Shown in pieces: positions 36,601 to 49,182 of a DNA stretch of 64,000 bases. Position 1 is the first letter of the stretch; each line of letters begins with the position of its first letter. Below the pieces are notes generated by a model. It saw only the letters and a list, made by a program, of their open reading frames with translations, was not told where the DNA came from and ran no database searches. Source of the DNA: Prunus persica (lineage: Eukaryota; Streptophyta; Magnoliopsida; Rosales; Rosaceae); the NCBI RefSeq assembly GCF_000346465.2, contig NC_034014.1, positions 25,634,305 to 25,698,304 on the forward strand, written 5' to 3'. Made by a program: the position numbers and the translations under genes.

Positions 36601-37370
36601 GAACAATTTAAAATCTTTGATGCTGTATTTGGGGCAGACACTATTCTTATTGGAAATGTTTAATTTTTATTACCCTTGTGACAGAATTCTGCTGTCATTT
36701 AGCATGTTTTGATGTTCCCTGCTAGTTTTATTTTATTTATGTCTGATATGATATGCTTTTATGGGCTGGGAGGGTTGCCTAGCAATTGCTAAAATTTCCA
36801 GTTGGCTCTCTTAAATTTGCGTCTTTATCAGTTCTTATTATTTTACTATTGGTAACATTGCCTTATTAAATTGGGACCTTTTGGTTACTGCATCATATCT
36901 TCAGCAATCTACTTAGCACTAGAATCTAGTATTAGGTTATGTTGGGTGTGATTTGGGCATGATCCTGTTGTGATTACTTTTCTAAATACTTTTTGTATTC
37001 TTGTGTAGCAGATGGTTCAGACCCCTCTTCTTATTCCGGAAAAATAATTGAGTGTTCTTGGGCTTCTGAAGCAAATGAATGGGTCTGTATGCGCATCAGG
37101 ACCGACAAATCAACTCCGAATGATTTCAATACCTACAAGAAGGTCCTTATCCACATATTTTAATTTTACTTTTCCTGTTTGACCCCGGACATTGGGCTTA
37201 TTGATTGCTGATTTTGGAAGCAGGTTATGCGAAGCATAAGGGATAATATCACGCAGGACATCTTGTTGAATGAGATCTATGAGATCATTCGTCTGCCTAT
37301 GTATGCTGATAGGATAAGGAATGATAGCAAAGCAGCCCAGCAGCACGCAAATGCAGCACGACGGAGGTGA
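29983..37370 (+). CDS. Bifunctional mRNA-capping enzyme (RNA triphosphatase-guanylyltransferase)
   Basis: Seventeen exons: 29983-30114, 30846-30981, 31804-31955, 32244-32327, 32430-32492, 32877-33008, 33115-33324, 33629-33748, 33925-33974, 34521-34683, 34792-34929, 35306-35428, 35519-35617, 35988-36077, 36236-36320, 37012-37142 and 37224-37370. They give 684 residues in frame. The N-terminal extension is acidic then basic (MDLNASPLPEEDED, then REEERRKRLKR-like). A cysteine-phosphatase-type RNA triphosphatase domain carries HCTHGHNRTGY (Cys208, Arg214). The guanylyltransferase domain carries motif I WKADGTRYM (Lys376, the GMP-attachment residue), DGEMIID, and DGLIFQ, followed by an OB-fold region (IIECSWASEANEWVCMRIRTDK). 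It adds the 5' GMP cap to nascent nuclear transcripts. ATG 29983 or 29995 could start translation; the second, MDLNASP, looks more conserved. Upstream neighbour of DEX1 on the same strand. Confidence 0.95.
30574..30649. repeat. Compound (CT)n(CA)n microsatellite in capping enzyme intron 1
   Basis: (CT) about 22 units at 30574-30617 followed by (AC) about 14 units at 30622-30649. A (TA)n run follows at about 30754-30776 in the same intron. Confidence 0.93.
35083..35105. repeat. (GT)n microsatellite in capping enzyme intron 11
   Basis: About 11 TG units between the exons ending 34929 and starting 35306. A (CA)n of about 11 units lies at 35788-35811 in a later intron. Confidence 0.9.
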
Positions 37371-38913
37371 CAGCGGGGCTGAGCAACACCGGCAGTTTCT
37401 TGTAAAGTTTGCTGATAATAGGCAAGCGTAGTAGCACTAAAGGCTGCCCTCGGACACCTTGTTGGCAAGTCGTTCAGAGTTGTAATTACTTGAGTTCGGC
37501 ATAATTTGGGCATATCAGCTGATGATGAATCACAGAGATTGTGTAACTAGCTAAAGCGTAGCTATAATTTGTACTGAGTGCTGTGCTGGTGAGTTGTATG
37601 ATCCAGTTTGGCACACCAGATAACCCCCCGGTATTATTGTCAAATTTATTTGGTTCTGATAGTTGTAGTCAGATGAAGAGAAGTAGGGTTAGTGTCAGCC
37701 GTGTATATTCAGATGATATTATTAAGTTGTTTAAAAAGGTAGGCATTTTTTACAATCCAAGTTTTGCCTTTTCCCTTCAATGTGAATATAACTTCGGGAC
37801 CGTAAATGACTCTCCAAGCTCCTCCTAATCCTTGTTTTAGTTTTTCGTCTTTCTTTCTATATTTTATTTGTTTAAGATAGAAATGGGATTTTGGATTTTT
37901 ACCACGCACCTTGATGTTATTCTTATGATTGAGATGATCCATTTCCTGTTTGATGCTGTCGTTGTGGTGTTATAGTAAATGAATATTGAGCTCAAAACTC
38001 ATCTTTGATGGTTGCATGAATGACAATCAAAGAGGCTGTCTCATGAGCTAATTGCCAACTGTTCTGTCAAGTATTTGCTTTTTGTAAGGATTGATCAAGG
38101 TGGATGAGTTTTGCTAATGTTGTTTGACAATCAAGGCTTCCCCGCTCTAAAGATGTGTGTAAAGCTATATGAATTTTGCTAGAGCTAGCGTTAGCGACCC
38201 AAGTGTTTTTGGATTTGATTGGATCACCCATACGCATTTTTAGGTTTGATCTGATCATTAATGTATTGTGACATCAGTGGTTAGTATGATAACAATATAC
38301 GCGCGTTTTTGGAGTTAATCGGAATGCATCAATGGTTAGAATCTCAAGCTTAATTTCACCAATATATTTCATTTCTGGCTGTTCTACAAGTTTAAGGTGT
38401 AAGTTTAGTTTCATAATCATAAAGAAAAAATAAAATAAATAAGAACGAGAGTATTTTTATTATTTTGGAAGTAATGAAAGAATAAATGGTTTTGTAACCG
38501 AAGAAAAAGAAGGAATTATTTTGCCCTCACCTCCTCCCAGTCCTCTATGAGGCAGAGCAGACAGCACACGGTTACTCTCCAAAGGTCACGATTAACTGTC
38601 TTACTTCTTTAGACGTCATTTCGCGCCGGAGATAACAACCCATTGGCTCCACTCACTGGTCGCCGGACCTCTGCTTATAAACTCCTCGCTTTTCTTCCCT
38701 CTCGCGCGTAAATGTAATTTAGTCAAACCCAAGGGGCATTTACAATTATAGTCCTCGATTGTTGACTCTCTGCGCTCCCATGTCCTAAATTCTCTCTGCC
38801 TCACTCGCTTCTTCACATCTCTGGGACATTGCTCAGAACCCTAGTTAGGAGCTAGGGTTTATCTTCTTCCCAATTTCATTTCCGATCAGATTGATTCAAA
38901 CGAGCACGTTCAT
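37371..38913. other. Capping enzyme 3' region and DEX1 promoter
   Basis: 3' UTR of the capping enzyme for the first few hundred bases, then the DEX1 upstream region. A leader-like segment near 38820-38913 contains CCCTAGTTAGGAGCTAGGGTTT. No gene recognised. Confidence 0.5.
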
Positions 38914-41900
38914 ATGAAATCCACCGCGGTTAGGGCTTTCCTGATCTGTCTAATTCTCTGCGCCGGCTCGGGCTTCGTTCATGGCGAGGAGCCGGCAGAA
39001 AATAAGTTCAGGGAACGTGAGGCCAGCGACGATTCCCTTGGCTATCCAAACATGTATGTTCATTTCTTCTTCAACTGTCGCAATTGCCTTTAATTCGCAT
39101 ATAATCACTAGGATTTCTGTTGATTATTAGGTTAATTGTATGGAATTTTTTGCATTTTGACTAATGCGTTTCTATTATTGGTTCTGTATTTTGTTAGAGA
39201 TGAGGATGCATTGTTGAATACGCAGTGCCCTGCGAAATTGGAGCTAAGATGGCAAACTGAAGTTAGTTCTAGCATATATGCCACGCCCTTGATCGCCGAT
39301 ATTAATAGGTACAAAAAGGAAAGTGTTTTGTTTTGAAACTTTGGGCATTTACTTGTGCATTTTGAGATCACCAAGGGGACTTATTATGGTTGGCGTTTGA
39401 GTTAAATGTGTCTAGAATTTATTTGTGTGTTCTTTTTGTTTTTGGCGTTCGTTTTCTTCCTCCCAGTGATGGAAAGCTTGAGATTGTGGTTCCTTCTTTT
39501 GTTCACTATCTTGAAGTTCTAGAAGGTTCTGACGGAGACAAACATCCTGGTATGGCAATTTCGTTTATCTTTTTTGGGTAAAGCTGTCTTAAAGGTTGGT
39601 GAAGTGATTTTTCTGAGTACCTGCTTAATTCTTTATCAGGTTGGCCTGCTTTTCATCAGTCAACCGTACACGCCAGTCCTCTCCTTTATGATATTGACAA
39701 GGATGGTGTGAGAGAAATAACTTTGGCAACCTACAATGGTGAAGTTCTATTTTTCAGGTAATTTGATTATATTTATATTTTGCATGAGTGATGTTATTAG
39801 TTATATTTCTTTTTCTTTTTTCTTGTCCGTGCAATAATATATCAGCCTGCACAAGCTCGTAAATGTTTTTGTGTATTTTTTTCTCTTAGGGTCTCAGGCT
39901 ACATGATGGTAGATAAACTTGTAGTACCTCGTAGGAAAGTTAAAAAGAACTGGTATGGGGGTTTGCATCCAGATCCCGTGGATCGTACTCATCCAGATGT
40001 TCAGGATGATTCTCTTGTCATGGAGGCTATGAAATCAACTCTTCGTAAGTTATTTACATATTGCAGTAGTTCTTTTATTAATATAAATTCTTTAACGACG
40101 GCTATGGTTTTTTGAGGGTGCCCGTAACATCTGTGGACCTTTAGGAAGAGAGTGCTGAGCCACCTGAAACAGTTTCTGACTTTATATGACTGTGAAAGTA
40201 TGCCTTTTAAGAGGAACTAATCTTGTCTTCAATTGATGGTTATCCTTGTAGAAACAGATGGAGGTACACCCAAATCAAACAACTCTGCTACTCTTTCAAC
40301 AGAAAGCCATCCTGATTTAAACAGTTCAAGTACTGTTTCAAAAGAAAGCCATCCTGATTTAAACACTTCAAGTACTATTTCAAAAGAAAGCAACCTTAGC
40401 ATGGTGAATGCATCAAATCCAGAGAATAAAACGGAAACAAATTCAAGTCATGTAGAAACAGTTATCAAGTTGCCTACAAGCACAGACAATTATTCTGTGA
40501 AAAATGTGTCAGAGGAGACTGTTAATGCAGTGAATGCAACTAGTTCTGGGAGACGACTTTTGGAAGACAAAAACTTGAGCGAATCACTGGAGGTTGGTTC
40601 TGAATCCAAAAATAATAGTAAGGAGGATGTTCCTATTGCAACTGTAGAAAATGATGGACGTCTGGAAGGAGATGCCGATTCATCTTTTGATTTATTCCGT
40701 AACAGTGATGAACTGGCCGATGAGTATAGTTATGACTATGATGATTATGTTGATGAATCAATGTGGGGAGATGAAGAGTGGACTGAAGAGCAACATGAGA
40801 AGCTGGAGGATTATGTCAATGTTGATGCCCACATTCTCTGCACTCCTGTGAGTTTTCACTTTAACGTTTCTTCATTTCACATGCATGCACACACTGCACA
40901 GGCATCAAGTATGTATGTAAGCATGAATGTTAGTTATGAATGGATTTTATTGCCAGATGCAAGTTAAATTGGTTGATGGGGATATGTTTCTTATTTTCAT
41001 CAGGTCATAGCGGACATTGATAATGATGGAGTATCAGAAATGGTTGTTGCTGTATCTTACTTCTTTGATCATGAGTGAGTTCTGTTCCTTAGTGTCAAAA
41101 CTCTTCTTTCTTTACAGTTGGAATCATATATTAATGATGAATGGTAACTTGTCTAACATTAAACTGAAAAAAATGGTTGTTTGTTTCTGTGGAAGTCAAT
41201 CCCATTACCTGTAACACTTCTATTCCCATTTAAAGAGTCTACCTCCTGATGCTAGAGGATTTGTGCAGTGTAGGCTCTGGAAAAGCAAGTCTTTTCTGTA
41301 CATGATGTACATTAGAAAATTTATCAAAATAAGCATATATTTTAATTAATGGTCTGAAAGTAATCTGCCGCCTTGTAAATTGGCAGGTATTATGACAACC
41401 CAGAGCGTATGAAGGAATTAGGTGACATTGATATTGGAAAGTATGTAGCTGGTTCCATTGTTGTATTCAATCTTGACACAAAGCAAGTAAAGTGGACTGC
41501 TGAACTAGATCTGAGTACAGAGACTGGGCAGTTCCGTGCTCATATATATTCTTCTCCAACTGTTGTGGATTTGGATGGTGATGGGAATCTGGACATTCTA
41601 GTCGGGACTTCCTTTGGCTTGTTTTATGCCTTGGATCATCATGGTGACCTAACTTTTCTTATCCTCATTCCTGACTTTGCTGACATATTTAGCTCAAAAT
41701 GCATGAGTTGCTATAAATTCTGCTCCAGTTATATAAGATGCTGGATTATCTTTTTGTTACATACAGATATTTTTTTTTTCAGTGATGTGGTAACTAAATT
41801 GTTTCTCTTGTTCAGGCAAGGTAAGGGAAAAATTTCCTCTTGAAATGGCTGAAATTCAAGGAGCTGTTGTTGCTGCTGATATCAATGATGATGGAAAAAT

Positions 41901-43189
41901 TGAACTAGTGACTACTGATACTCATGGAAATGTTGCTGCATGGACTCCACAAGGAGTAGAGATTTGGGAAACGCATCTTAAGAGTCTAGTTCCCCAGGTA
42001 CATTGCAGTTTTCATTTTATATTAAGTTGTGTGGGAATGGGAACAGCATGCCATATTTGGGGGACCAGATCTTTTGCACTATAATTGATCAATTGTTTTC
42101 TGATTGTTTTTCCTGCTCTGGACCCGGTGATGTTAATTTACCATCTTGTTAGATAGCTTATCCGTTGTAAACTTGTGTGCACAAATTTGTGATTCTTTTT
42201 TAATCAAGAACTGTGAGCATCTTGGTTCTACGTATTAATGCTATCAATATTTCAACCTGTGTGATTTCATTTACATTAACACTTGGATTATTCATTTCTG
42301 GGCACCATCAAAGTAAATCTTATTATATTTCACAGTGGTGCAATCTGATGCATAGTTGTTGTGTTCCTCAGGGTCCCACTATTGGTGATGTTGATGGGGA
42401 TGGCCATACTGATGTTGTGGTTCCAACCCTGTCAGGGAACATATATGTTCTCAGTGGCAAAGATGGGTCAATTGTTCGTCCATATCCATATAGAACTCAT
42501 GGGAGAGTTATGAATCAAGTTCTTCTAGTTGATTTAAGTAAAAAAGGAGAGAAGAAGAAGGGACTCACCCTTGTTACAACTTCATTTGATGGATACTTAT
42601 ACATAATTGATGGACCAACATCATGCACAGATGTTGTCGATATTGGTGAAACTTCGTAAGTTTTTTTTGTAAATCTTTCAATGTTCGATTAGTTCTCCCC
42701 ATTTCAATGGTTTACCTGAAACATTAATCTCCGCATGACAGATATAGCATGGTCTTGGCAGACAATGTTGATGGTGGAGACGATCTCGATCTTATTGTTT
42801 CAACCATGAATGGCAATGTCTTTTGCTTCTCGACTCCCGCTTCACATCATCCCCTCAAGGCAGGATAGAACTGAAGCTGAATCTGTGGATAATTTCTTCT
42901 GTTGTATTCAGTTTTATTTTTCATATCTTAATTTGTTTTAATTATCTTTACCATGTTGTCCTTTCTCAGGCATGGAGATTACCTAATCAAGGACGAAATC
43001 ATGTTGCAAATAGGTACAACCGTGAAGGTGTCTTTGTTTCACATTCATCAAGAGCCTTCCGTGATGAAGAGGGCAAGAACTTCTGGGTGGAGATTGAGAT
43101 TATAGATGGCTATAGATACCCATCTGGGTCGCAAGTACCATATAATGTCACGGTAAGTGGCTCCATGCCACCATATATTGTTCAACACA

Positions 43190-43229
<40 letters not shown>

Positions 43230-43574
43230 ATAAGTTTTTGTTTCTTTCAAACTATGTAGACAACCTTGTTAGTGCCCGGTAACTACCAAGGAGAGAGACG
43301 GATAGTGGTAAACCAGATCTTCAGTCGTCCTGGAAAATACCGTATAAAGCTTCCAACAGTTGGTGTAAGGACAACAGGGACTGTTATGGTGGAGATGGTT
43401 GACAAGAACGGACTCTACTTTTCTGATGATTTCTCCCTCACATTCCATATGTATTACTACAGACTGTTGAAGTGGCTGCTCGTCCTACCGATGATTGGAA
43501 TGTTCGGCGTGCTTGTAATCCTTCGTCCTCAGGAAGCTGTGCCTTTGCCATCATTTTCGCGGAACACTGACTAA
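38914..43574 (+). CDS. DEX1: DEFECTIVE IN EXINE FORMATION 1 (DEX1)
   Basis: Thirteen exons: 38914-39053, 39198-39308, 39467-39549, 39640-39757, 39890-40044, 40252-40847, 41004-41074, 41387-41643, 41816-41997, 42372-42655, 42742-42859, 42970-43152 and 43260-43574. They total 870 residues in frame. A cleavable signal peptide (residues about 1-28, ending near SGFVHG) and a C-terminal membrane helix ([20 protein letters not shown]) make a type I membrane protein. The lumenal part has integrin-alpha-like FG-GAP/Ca-binding repeats: [40 protein letters not shown] and [11 protein letters not shown] long Ser/Asn/Glu-rich insert is coded in exon 6. The known role is primexine and pollen-wall patterning. 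Intron 11 uses a GC donor (CTCAAG|GCAGG), which is required to reach PLKAWRLPNQ. Intron 12 is one third CT repeat. Confidence 0.96.
43192..43226. repeat. (CT)n microsatellite in DEX1 intron 12
   Basis: About 17 CT units inside a 107-base intron (43153-43259), between donor and acceptor. Confidence 0.95.
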
Positions 43575-44287
43575 ATGTTGGACCTTTATCAATACAAGAC
43601 ACAAGCCAAGCTTCACGGAACATGATATACATTATCACCTGAGCAATCGCAGAAACCATGGCCGCACTCGAGTGAATACTTTTTTAATGGCCAAGCTCAG
43701 ATTGATCTTGGTTGGCCCAAAATGTATGTGGCCCAAAAAGACTCAGTTTTGACTTGAGCAACACATGTCGGAACTTGGTAACATAGTCGAATATGAGTTA
43801 TGGACAAGAAGTTTTTGACTACCAAATTGAAGTTTTACGTTCGTAATTGTTCAGAGGATAATATAATGCAAAGCTATTGGATATTTATTTACAAAAACAT
43901 CTCTCGCAAATCTCTTATAGTCGATTGATTCCAGTGGCATCCAAAGAGTAAGAAAGTAATTTGATTTCAACCATTTATTTGCTCAGTTAGGCTATCAGTC
44001 TGTTTCTATTTGCTCAATGAAATTCCAAGTTTCATATTCGATCTGTAACCGATCTCCTAGGACAAATATGAACCTAACTGATGCCCAAAAAAAAAAAAGG
44101 AGCTATCGCAGATTGAGGCCAACATAAACAAACCCAAATAGCAATTCTGAATATCCCTTGTCTATATTTTGCACTCAATATAAGAAACATGTTCAAAATT
44201 ACATAGTAAATCAGAAAATACAGCCACCAAACTTATAGATCAGTAAGTAACAGTTCAGTGCAGAACTGAGAAGATACCAGTTTAGAT
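43575..44287. other. DEX1-DUF962 convergent spacer
   Basis: 3' UTRs of both convergent genes; an A-rich tract at about 44088-44099. No gene recognised. Confidence 0.5.
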
Positions 44288-44626
44288 TTAGAATCCCTGC
44301 AAGACAGGCCTCTTCCCCAGCCGCTTGATCTCTTTGTCCATATTACCAGTAAGCATCAAAGCGAACATCTTGAAATCGCAAATGAGAGACCAAAATGGAT
44401 GCCCAAACGTAGCAGGAACATTCCCTTCCACGAAAAAATGGCTGTACCATGCACATCCATACCCAGCCAAAGGCACAAGAAACAAAAGCCACCAATTAAA
44501 CAGCAGCGAGCAGAGGAAGAAGAAGATAGAAACAAGGGTCCCCACAAAATGCCAACGCCTTGTCGATGGCTTCGAGTGCTGGTTCATGTAGAAGGCCCAG
44601 AACTCCTCCAAGCTCCTGAAATTCAT
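44288..44626 (-). CDS. DUF962/Mpo1-like small membrane protein
   Basis: 112 residues in one exon, starting at ATG 44626-44624 (MNFRSLEEFWAFYMNQHSK). An upstream in-frame extension lacks an ATG. It has two hydrophobic segments (VGTLVSIFFFLCSLLF and WWLLFLVPLAGYGCAWY) and conserved histidines in NQHSKPSTRRWHFVG and SHFFVEGNVPATFGHP. These histidine blocks fit the DUF962 (YGL010w/Mpo1) family, whose yeast member is an ER dioxygenase acting in phytosphingosine breakdown. The C-terminus is KRPVLQGF. Substrate in plants is inferred from the family, not shown. A non-coding leader exon may lie further upstream, since the spacer to 46056 holds no other gene. Confidence 0.85.
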   Translation of the reverse strand: MNFRSLEEFWAFYMNQHSKPSTRRWHFVGTLVSIFFFLCSLLFNWWLLFLVPLAGYGCAWYSHFFVEGNVPATFGHPFWSLICDFKMFALMLTGNMDKEIKRLGKRPVLQGF

Positions 44627-46056
44627 ATCTTCAAGTGAATTAAAGACCAACCCAATTCAGCAAAACCTTGTTGAATGAAAACCCAAGTAGCAGATAATCA
44701 AAATTTTGGATTTAGCAAAACCCAAGTAGAAAAGCTGCTATCTTTATTCGGACAATCTTCAAGAATATAATTTCGAGTCTTATCAGGTTCAGACAGGACG
44801 ATGATGATACCGAGATGCAGAGCAAGAAAATCTTCAGGATGATACGAATAAAAAAAAAATCTGGAATTTTGATCGATATTTTGTGGTGGACCGTGAAGGT
44901 GTTTGTATAAGAATTGTACAGAGCAGCAAGAAAAATCTCATAAAAGGGTGAATACTTTCTCTCGTCGGTCATCAGTTTGTGTGGTAAATTAATAAAAAAA
45001 TAGTAGGTTTAGGGTCTCGTCCACGTCACCCACTTTGGACTTACCATCGTATTTTTGTTTTGCCTTTTTCTTGGATTTAACAACATATTATTATATAATA
45101 AGTTCTTGATTTAGCAGGTAGCTAAGATAAAAGATAATTGAAGAGTTTTTAATATTTTATTATCTTTGGATTAATCTATTTAATCCAAATTACATGAACA
45201 TGAGGCATGACTGCGTCATCCAAGTGCAAATCACACTCTTGTTTTATTGGCCAATTTTTTTTAATTTTTGGATGAATTTGGCCATTGGAGGAAAATACAA
45301 AAAAGAATAAAAGAATAAAAACTAAACTTCACTGACAAAATTATTGGCTAGCCGTTATGAACCACGTCACCGCCACCATGTTTATGATTTTTTCAGGGAA
45401 ACAAATTTAATCATTTGCACCGACACATATTGAGTGTAATGATTGTCATTGCATCGTATTAATTATTTTACGGATCATTTCTCTAATATAAGTTGAACCT
45501 AAATATGTATGTAAACTTCATTTGTATTAAAAATGTCATCAATAATAAAATCATTAGATATGGTATAAATAACCACACTTATGCACTGCGTGTGATTTTC
45601 TATAATTAAGAGTTACCAATATGAAATTATACTCTTCTACATCTGCTAGTCATGGGCTAAGCTGCACATTGGATAAAAGAGACAATTTTCAACATGATGG
45701 GAAAATGGACCAATATAAAATAAAGCCAAGACTATCTTCTAAAATGAATAATTTATTTGCTTCTTAGAACATAATCTAAAATATGCAACAGAAGAGCAAG
45801 GAATGCCTTGCAGAATCTTGAAACATGAGTGTTCAACTCTACTTGCTCAAATCTCTCTCAGCTCTAACATTGCCTAAAAAATGAACCAAAATTTCGAACA
45901 TCCAAATTGATGTTATGTTCATCGTTTCCTTGCCTATGCCATCTAAGATCTCCACATTGATGTTTATGTTCATCTTTTCCATGCCTATATCATCTAAGAT
46001 TTCCTAAAAAAATTTAAGCGTATATATTACTGATGCAAATTGTTGGACATTTCAGT
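44627..46056. other. DUF962 upstream / PHT4 downstream spacer
   Basis: DUF962 leader and promoter (minus) to about 45000, then AT-rich sequence and the PHT4 3' UTR. The phrase TTCATCTTTTCC/TTCATCGTTTCCTTGCCTAT is duplicated at about 45918-45993, a local tandem-like repeat. No gene recognised. Confidence 0.5.
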
Positions 46057-49000
46057 CTAGAAGACACGCTCTCCAGTAGCAAATAGGTTCCAAAAGATTG
46101 CTGTCGCGAAATAGAGCGCCGCAGTGACAGTTAGGAATGCCTGAAATGATCCTAACCATTGTACAAAATAACCAGTTCCTATTGTGCTGACTATGGCTGC
46201 AAATGTCCCTGCTGAATTTGAAATCCCTGTTGATATATAATGCCATTGAATCATTGTAGTTAGCTAACTATACTAAGAAAGAAGTAAATAGAATCTGAAC
46301 TTGCCCTCTGTGGCAAGGAACTGGGGAAGAATGTACCGTGGAGAAATCCAGCGTATTGAGGGGCGATATCCTGATCAAATAAACCACAGAAGCTAGATCA
46401 GATTGAAAATTCAGTGTCCACCGTTTAATGGCTATGGTTGAATTGAATTAATTAGGGAATTAACTATTAGCTGCATTAGTTTGACTGTTCTGTTCTGTCA
46501 TATGCTTAGATGAATGGAACTTACTTGTATATTAAGGAGAAAGCCTGCTTGGCTGAAAGAGCTGAAGCACAAGGCTGCTGTGAGGAGTACCGCTGCATCC
46601 GTGGGTGTGTTCGCATAGTTTAGGCAGAGCAATGACACTCCAGGTCCAATGAAACCAATTGACTGTCATGCACAAATATTTCTCAGCATTTGATACACAA
46701 GACTACCATATTTAAGGATCTGTTAAGTACAACTGGATTTAACTTGGATTTTATTTTATTCAAGTTAGACTTTCACAAGAAAATTCAGTTAAATAGGAGA
46801 AAAAGAAATAGGCCCTCCTGTCATGTGATGTATAATGTTTTGCTTTCTTTATCCACTGATATCCCCTGTTTGAGGCCAACTTTGTTGTTTTATATTGTGC
46901 TGTAACCAATAATGTATATGAACTTATCATACTATTCTGAATAGCAGGCTTCGAATTATCTACGAGCTCTAAAAACAGATGGAAATTCAAGAGCTACCTG
47001 CATGATCTTTCGAACTGAAGTCAAAGAGTAGCCTGCCTTGATTAATGAATCTGATGCTGCACCAGCAATGTAGCTGGAAACTGCCATTGTTCCCCATGGA
47101 ACAGCACTAAACCATGCTGCTTGCTTCAAGTTTACACCAAATACCTATAAAAAAGATTGTAAAAGGATAGTGATCTAGCATTTCATTTATAATTAGTAAC
47201 ATTATACACCAGTAACATGATAAATTTGCTAATGATCAAAGATCAAGGAAAAATGAACTTACAGTCTTAAAATAAACAGGCATCCACGAGAGTAGAACAA
47301 AGTATCCCTGTAAGGTAGGCCATGCTTAAGAATCAATTACTCAGCAGAAAACAAAACTAATATTCCTACCCCATTACTAATAAGAAAAACTCACCCAATT
47401 GTTAGTTATATTGGCCAAAATAATGGTCCATGTTGGTAATTTTGATAAGAGGAGCCTCAGAGGTGGGAGCTTGCCACTGTTTACTGGAGAATCAGATTTT
47501 CCAGCTTGGATCAATCGGAGCTCTGATTTGCTGATGCAATAACTCTCTCCTGGATCATTTGTGACTGTATATGCCCAGATTGTCAGCCAGAGAAGTCCAA
47601 TGGAAGAGAAGAGAATAAAGGGGCCAGAAATTCCAATTGATGATAACATAACTGGAGTTAGCAGTAAGCCTATGACATTGCCAATGTGAAAACCAGCCAT
47701 AGAGATTCCAACTGCACTTGCTCTTTCTTGGGTTGGAAACCACCTGCTCAAATTACATATAAACAGATTTACTTCCGTAGTGTTAACTAATTCTCATATC
47801 GATTTGGTGACTCGAGCATTATCGTAATTAAAAATTAAAGGTCTAATTAATGATTAGCAGCAAGGATTAAGGAGTCATTAATTACCTGGACAAGAGGGTG
47901 CTCATGGATGGCAAGGCCACACCTTCAGCCAGTCCAAAGAAGGCACGAACGGCCAAGAGGCTGGTTGTGGAATGGTTGGCAGCCCATGGGGTGAGGAGAG
48001 TAGCCAGAGACCACATGGCCACACCCCATGCCATCACTCTCTTTCCTCCATACTTGTCCACCAAGGCTCCTCCAATCACTGATGAGAATATGTATCCCCA
48101 TAGAAAAGATGACTGCCACGAAAAATTAAAATGTTAAGAAACGATTGATGGGTCCCACAAGAAGTGCAGACCAAGCTCCACTACAATCCGTACAGTTCAA
48201 TCATCTTTGCTAGCAAACAACATACATTAACCTTTAATCTCACGCGATGTGCTTATAACTCAAGTGATTATTAATAATGTTTTAGTTCGAAATTTTGAAA
48301 TTATGTGTTCGAATCTCTCCTTCTTTATATCATGTTTTGGGAAAAAAGAAAAAATCTATGCGGCCATTCTGTGGGCTCCAACAGAATTGTTCACTGTGGG
48401 CATTTTTATTTTAAACGGATTGGATGGGTTGTCCATTTTTCTCAACCACAACTACACAATATTTCTCTCATTATTATTGTTTCTGGACAATCTTGTTCCC
48501 TTGTTTACCTATACAAGCACAACACGCAAAGAAAACTAACCTCTATTGACCCCCCAAAAAAAAATATTATTAAAAATTCCATACATAAGTACGGATTTTG
48601 TCGTCAATTTCAATGTTAACACACAACCAAACGAGCAAAAATGACAACAGCAAAAAAATAAAATAAAGAAGAAGACAGAGACAGAGTGGTTTAAGTTAAG
48701 TTTAAGAATACCTGAACGACGCCCAAGAAAGAACTGGTCCAGCCATTTTTAGCTGCGAGTGGAACAATAGCCACAGACATGACGACTCTATCGGCATTAC
48801 ACAAGCACATCACACACGCCAACAAAGCCACCACCTTGAACCTCTCTGGCACACTGATTGCTTTCTTAGCAGCAGCAGCCTCTCCTGATCCTCCTCCTCT
48901 GTTTCCCATCAACATTCCTCTCTCTATGCCCTCGGCCGTACACGTCACCACCCATGGCTTCCCCCTCTGAAACCCCTCTGTTTTCCTTCTTCTTCCTCTG

Positions 49001-49182
49001 TTTCCCAATCCGAAACCTGCAGAAGAAGCAATCCCCGTCTCGCATTTTGCTTGGACTCTGCCTCTGGGCTTAAACCCCAACTGGGTTTTCTCTGTATTGA
49101 TCAGAGTTGATTGGGTTTTGAATAAACGAGCAGGGTATGAAATATGCAGCTGCGATGTAGTGGTGGTAGATACAGCCGCCAT
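46057..49182 (-). CDS. PHT4-family plastid anion/phosphate transporter (ANTR6-like)
   Basis: Eight exons: 49182-48712, 48112-47886, 47743-47395, 47307-47263, 47144-46998, 46662-46525, 46370-46337 and 46226-46057. They total 526 residues in frame. Residues 1-105 are Ser/Thr/Arg/Gly-rich with few acidic residues, a plastid transit peptide. A major-facilitator domain of about 12 helices follows, with the loop motif GGALVDKYGGKRV, then FFGLAEGVALPSMSTLLSRWFPTQERA, ISMAGFHIGNVIGLLLTP, NNWGYFVLLSWMPVYF and IAPQYAGFLHGISN. The C-terminus is ATGERVF. PHT4/ANTR proteins move phosphate or organic anions across plastid membranes, driven by Na+ or H+. Best resemblance is to Arabidopsis ANTR6/PHT4;5, from recall. 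The 34-base exon 7 is unusually small but required for frame. Confidence 0.94.
48257..48335 (+). mobile_element. SINE-like scrap (family 2) in PHT4 intron 1
   Basis: AACTCAAGTG followed after about 55 bases by box B-like GTGTTCGAATCTCTCC; partner of 26829-26910. It lies in the first PHT4 intron on the opposite strand. No target duplication found. Confidence 0.35.
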
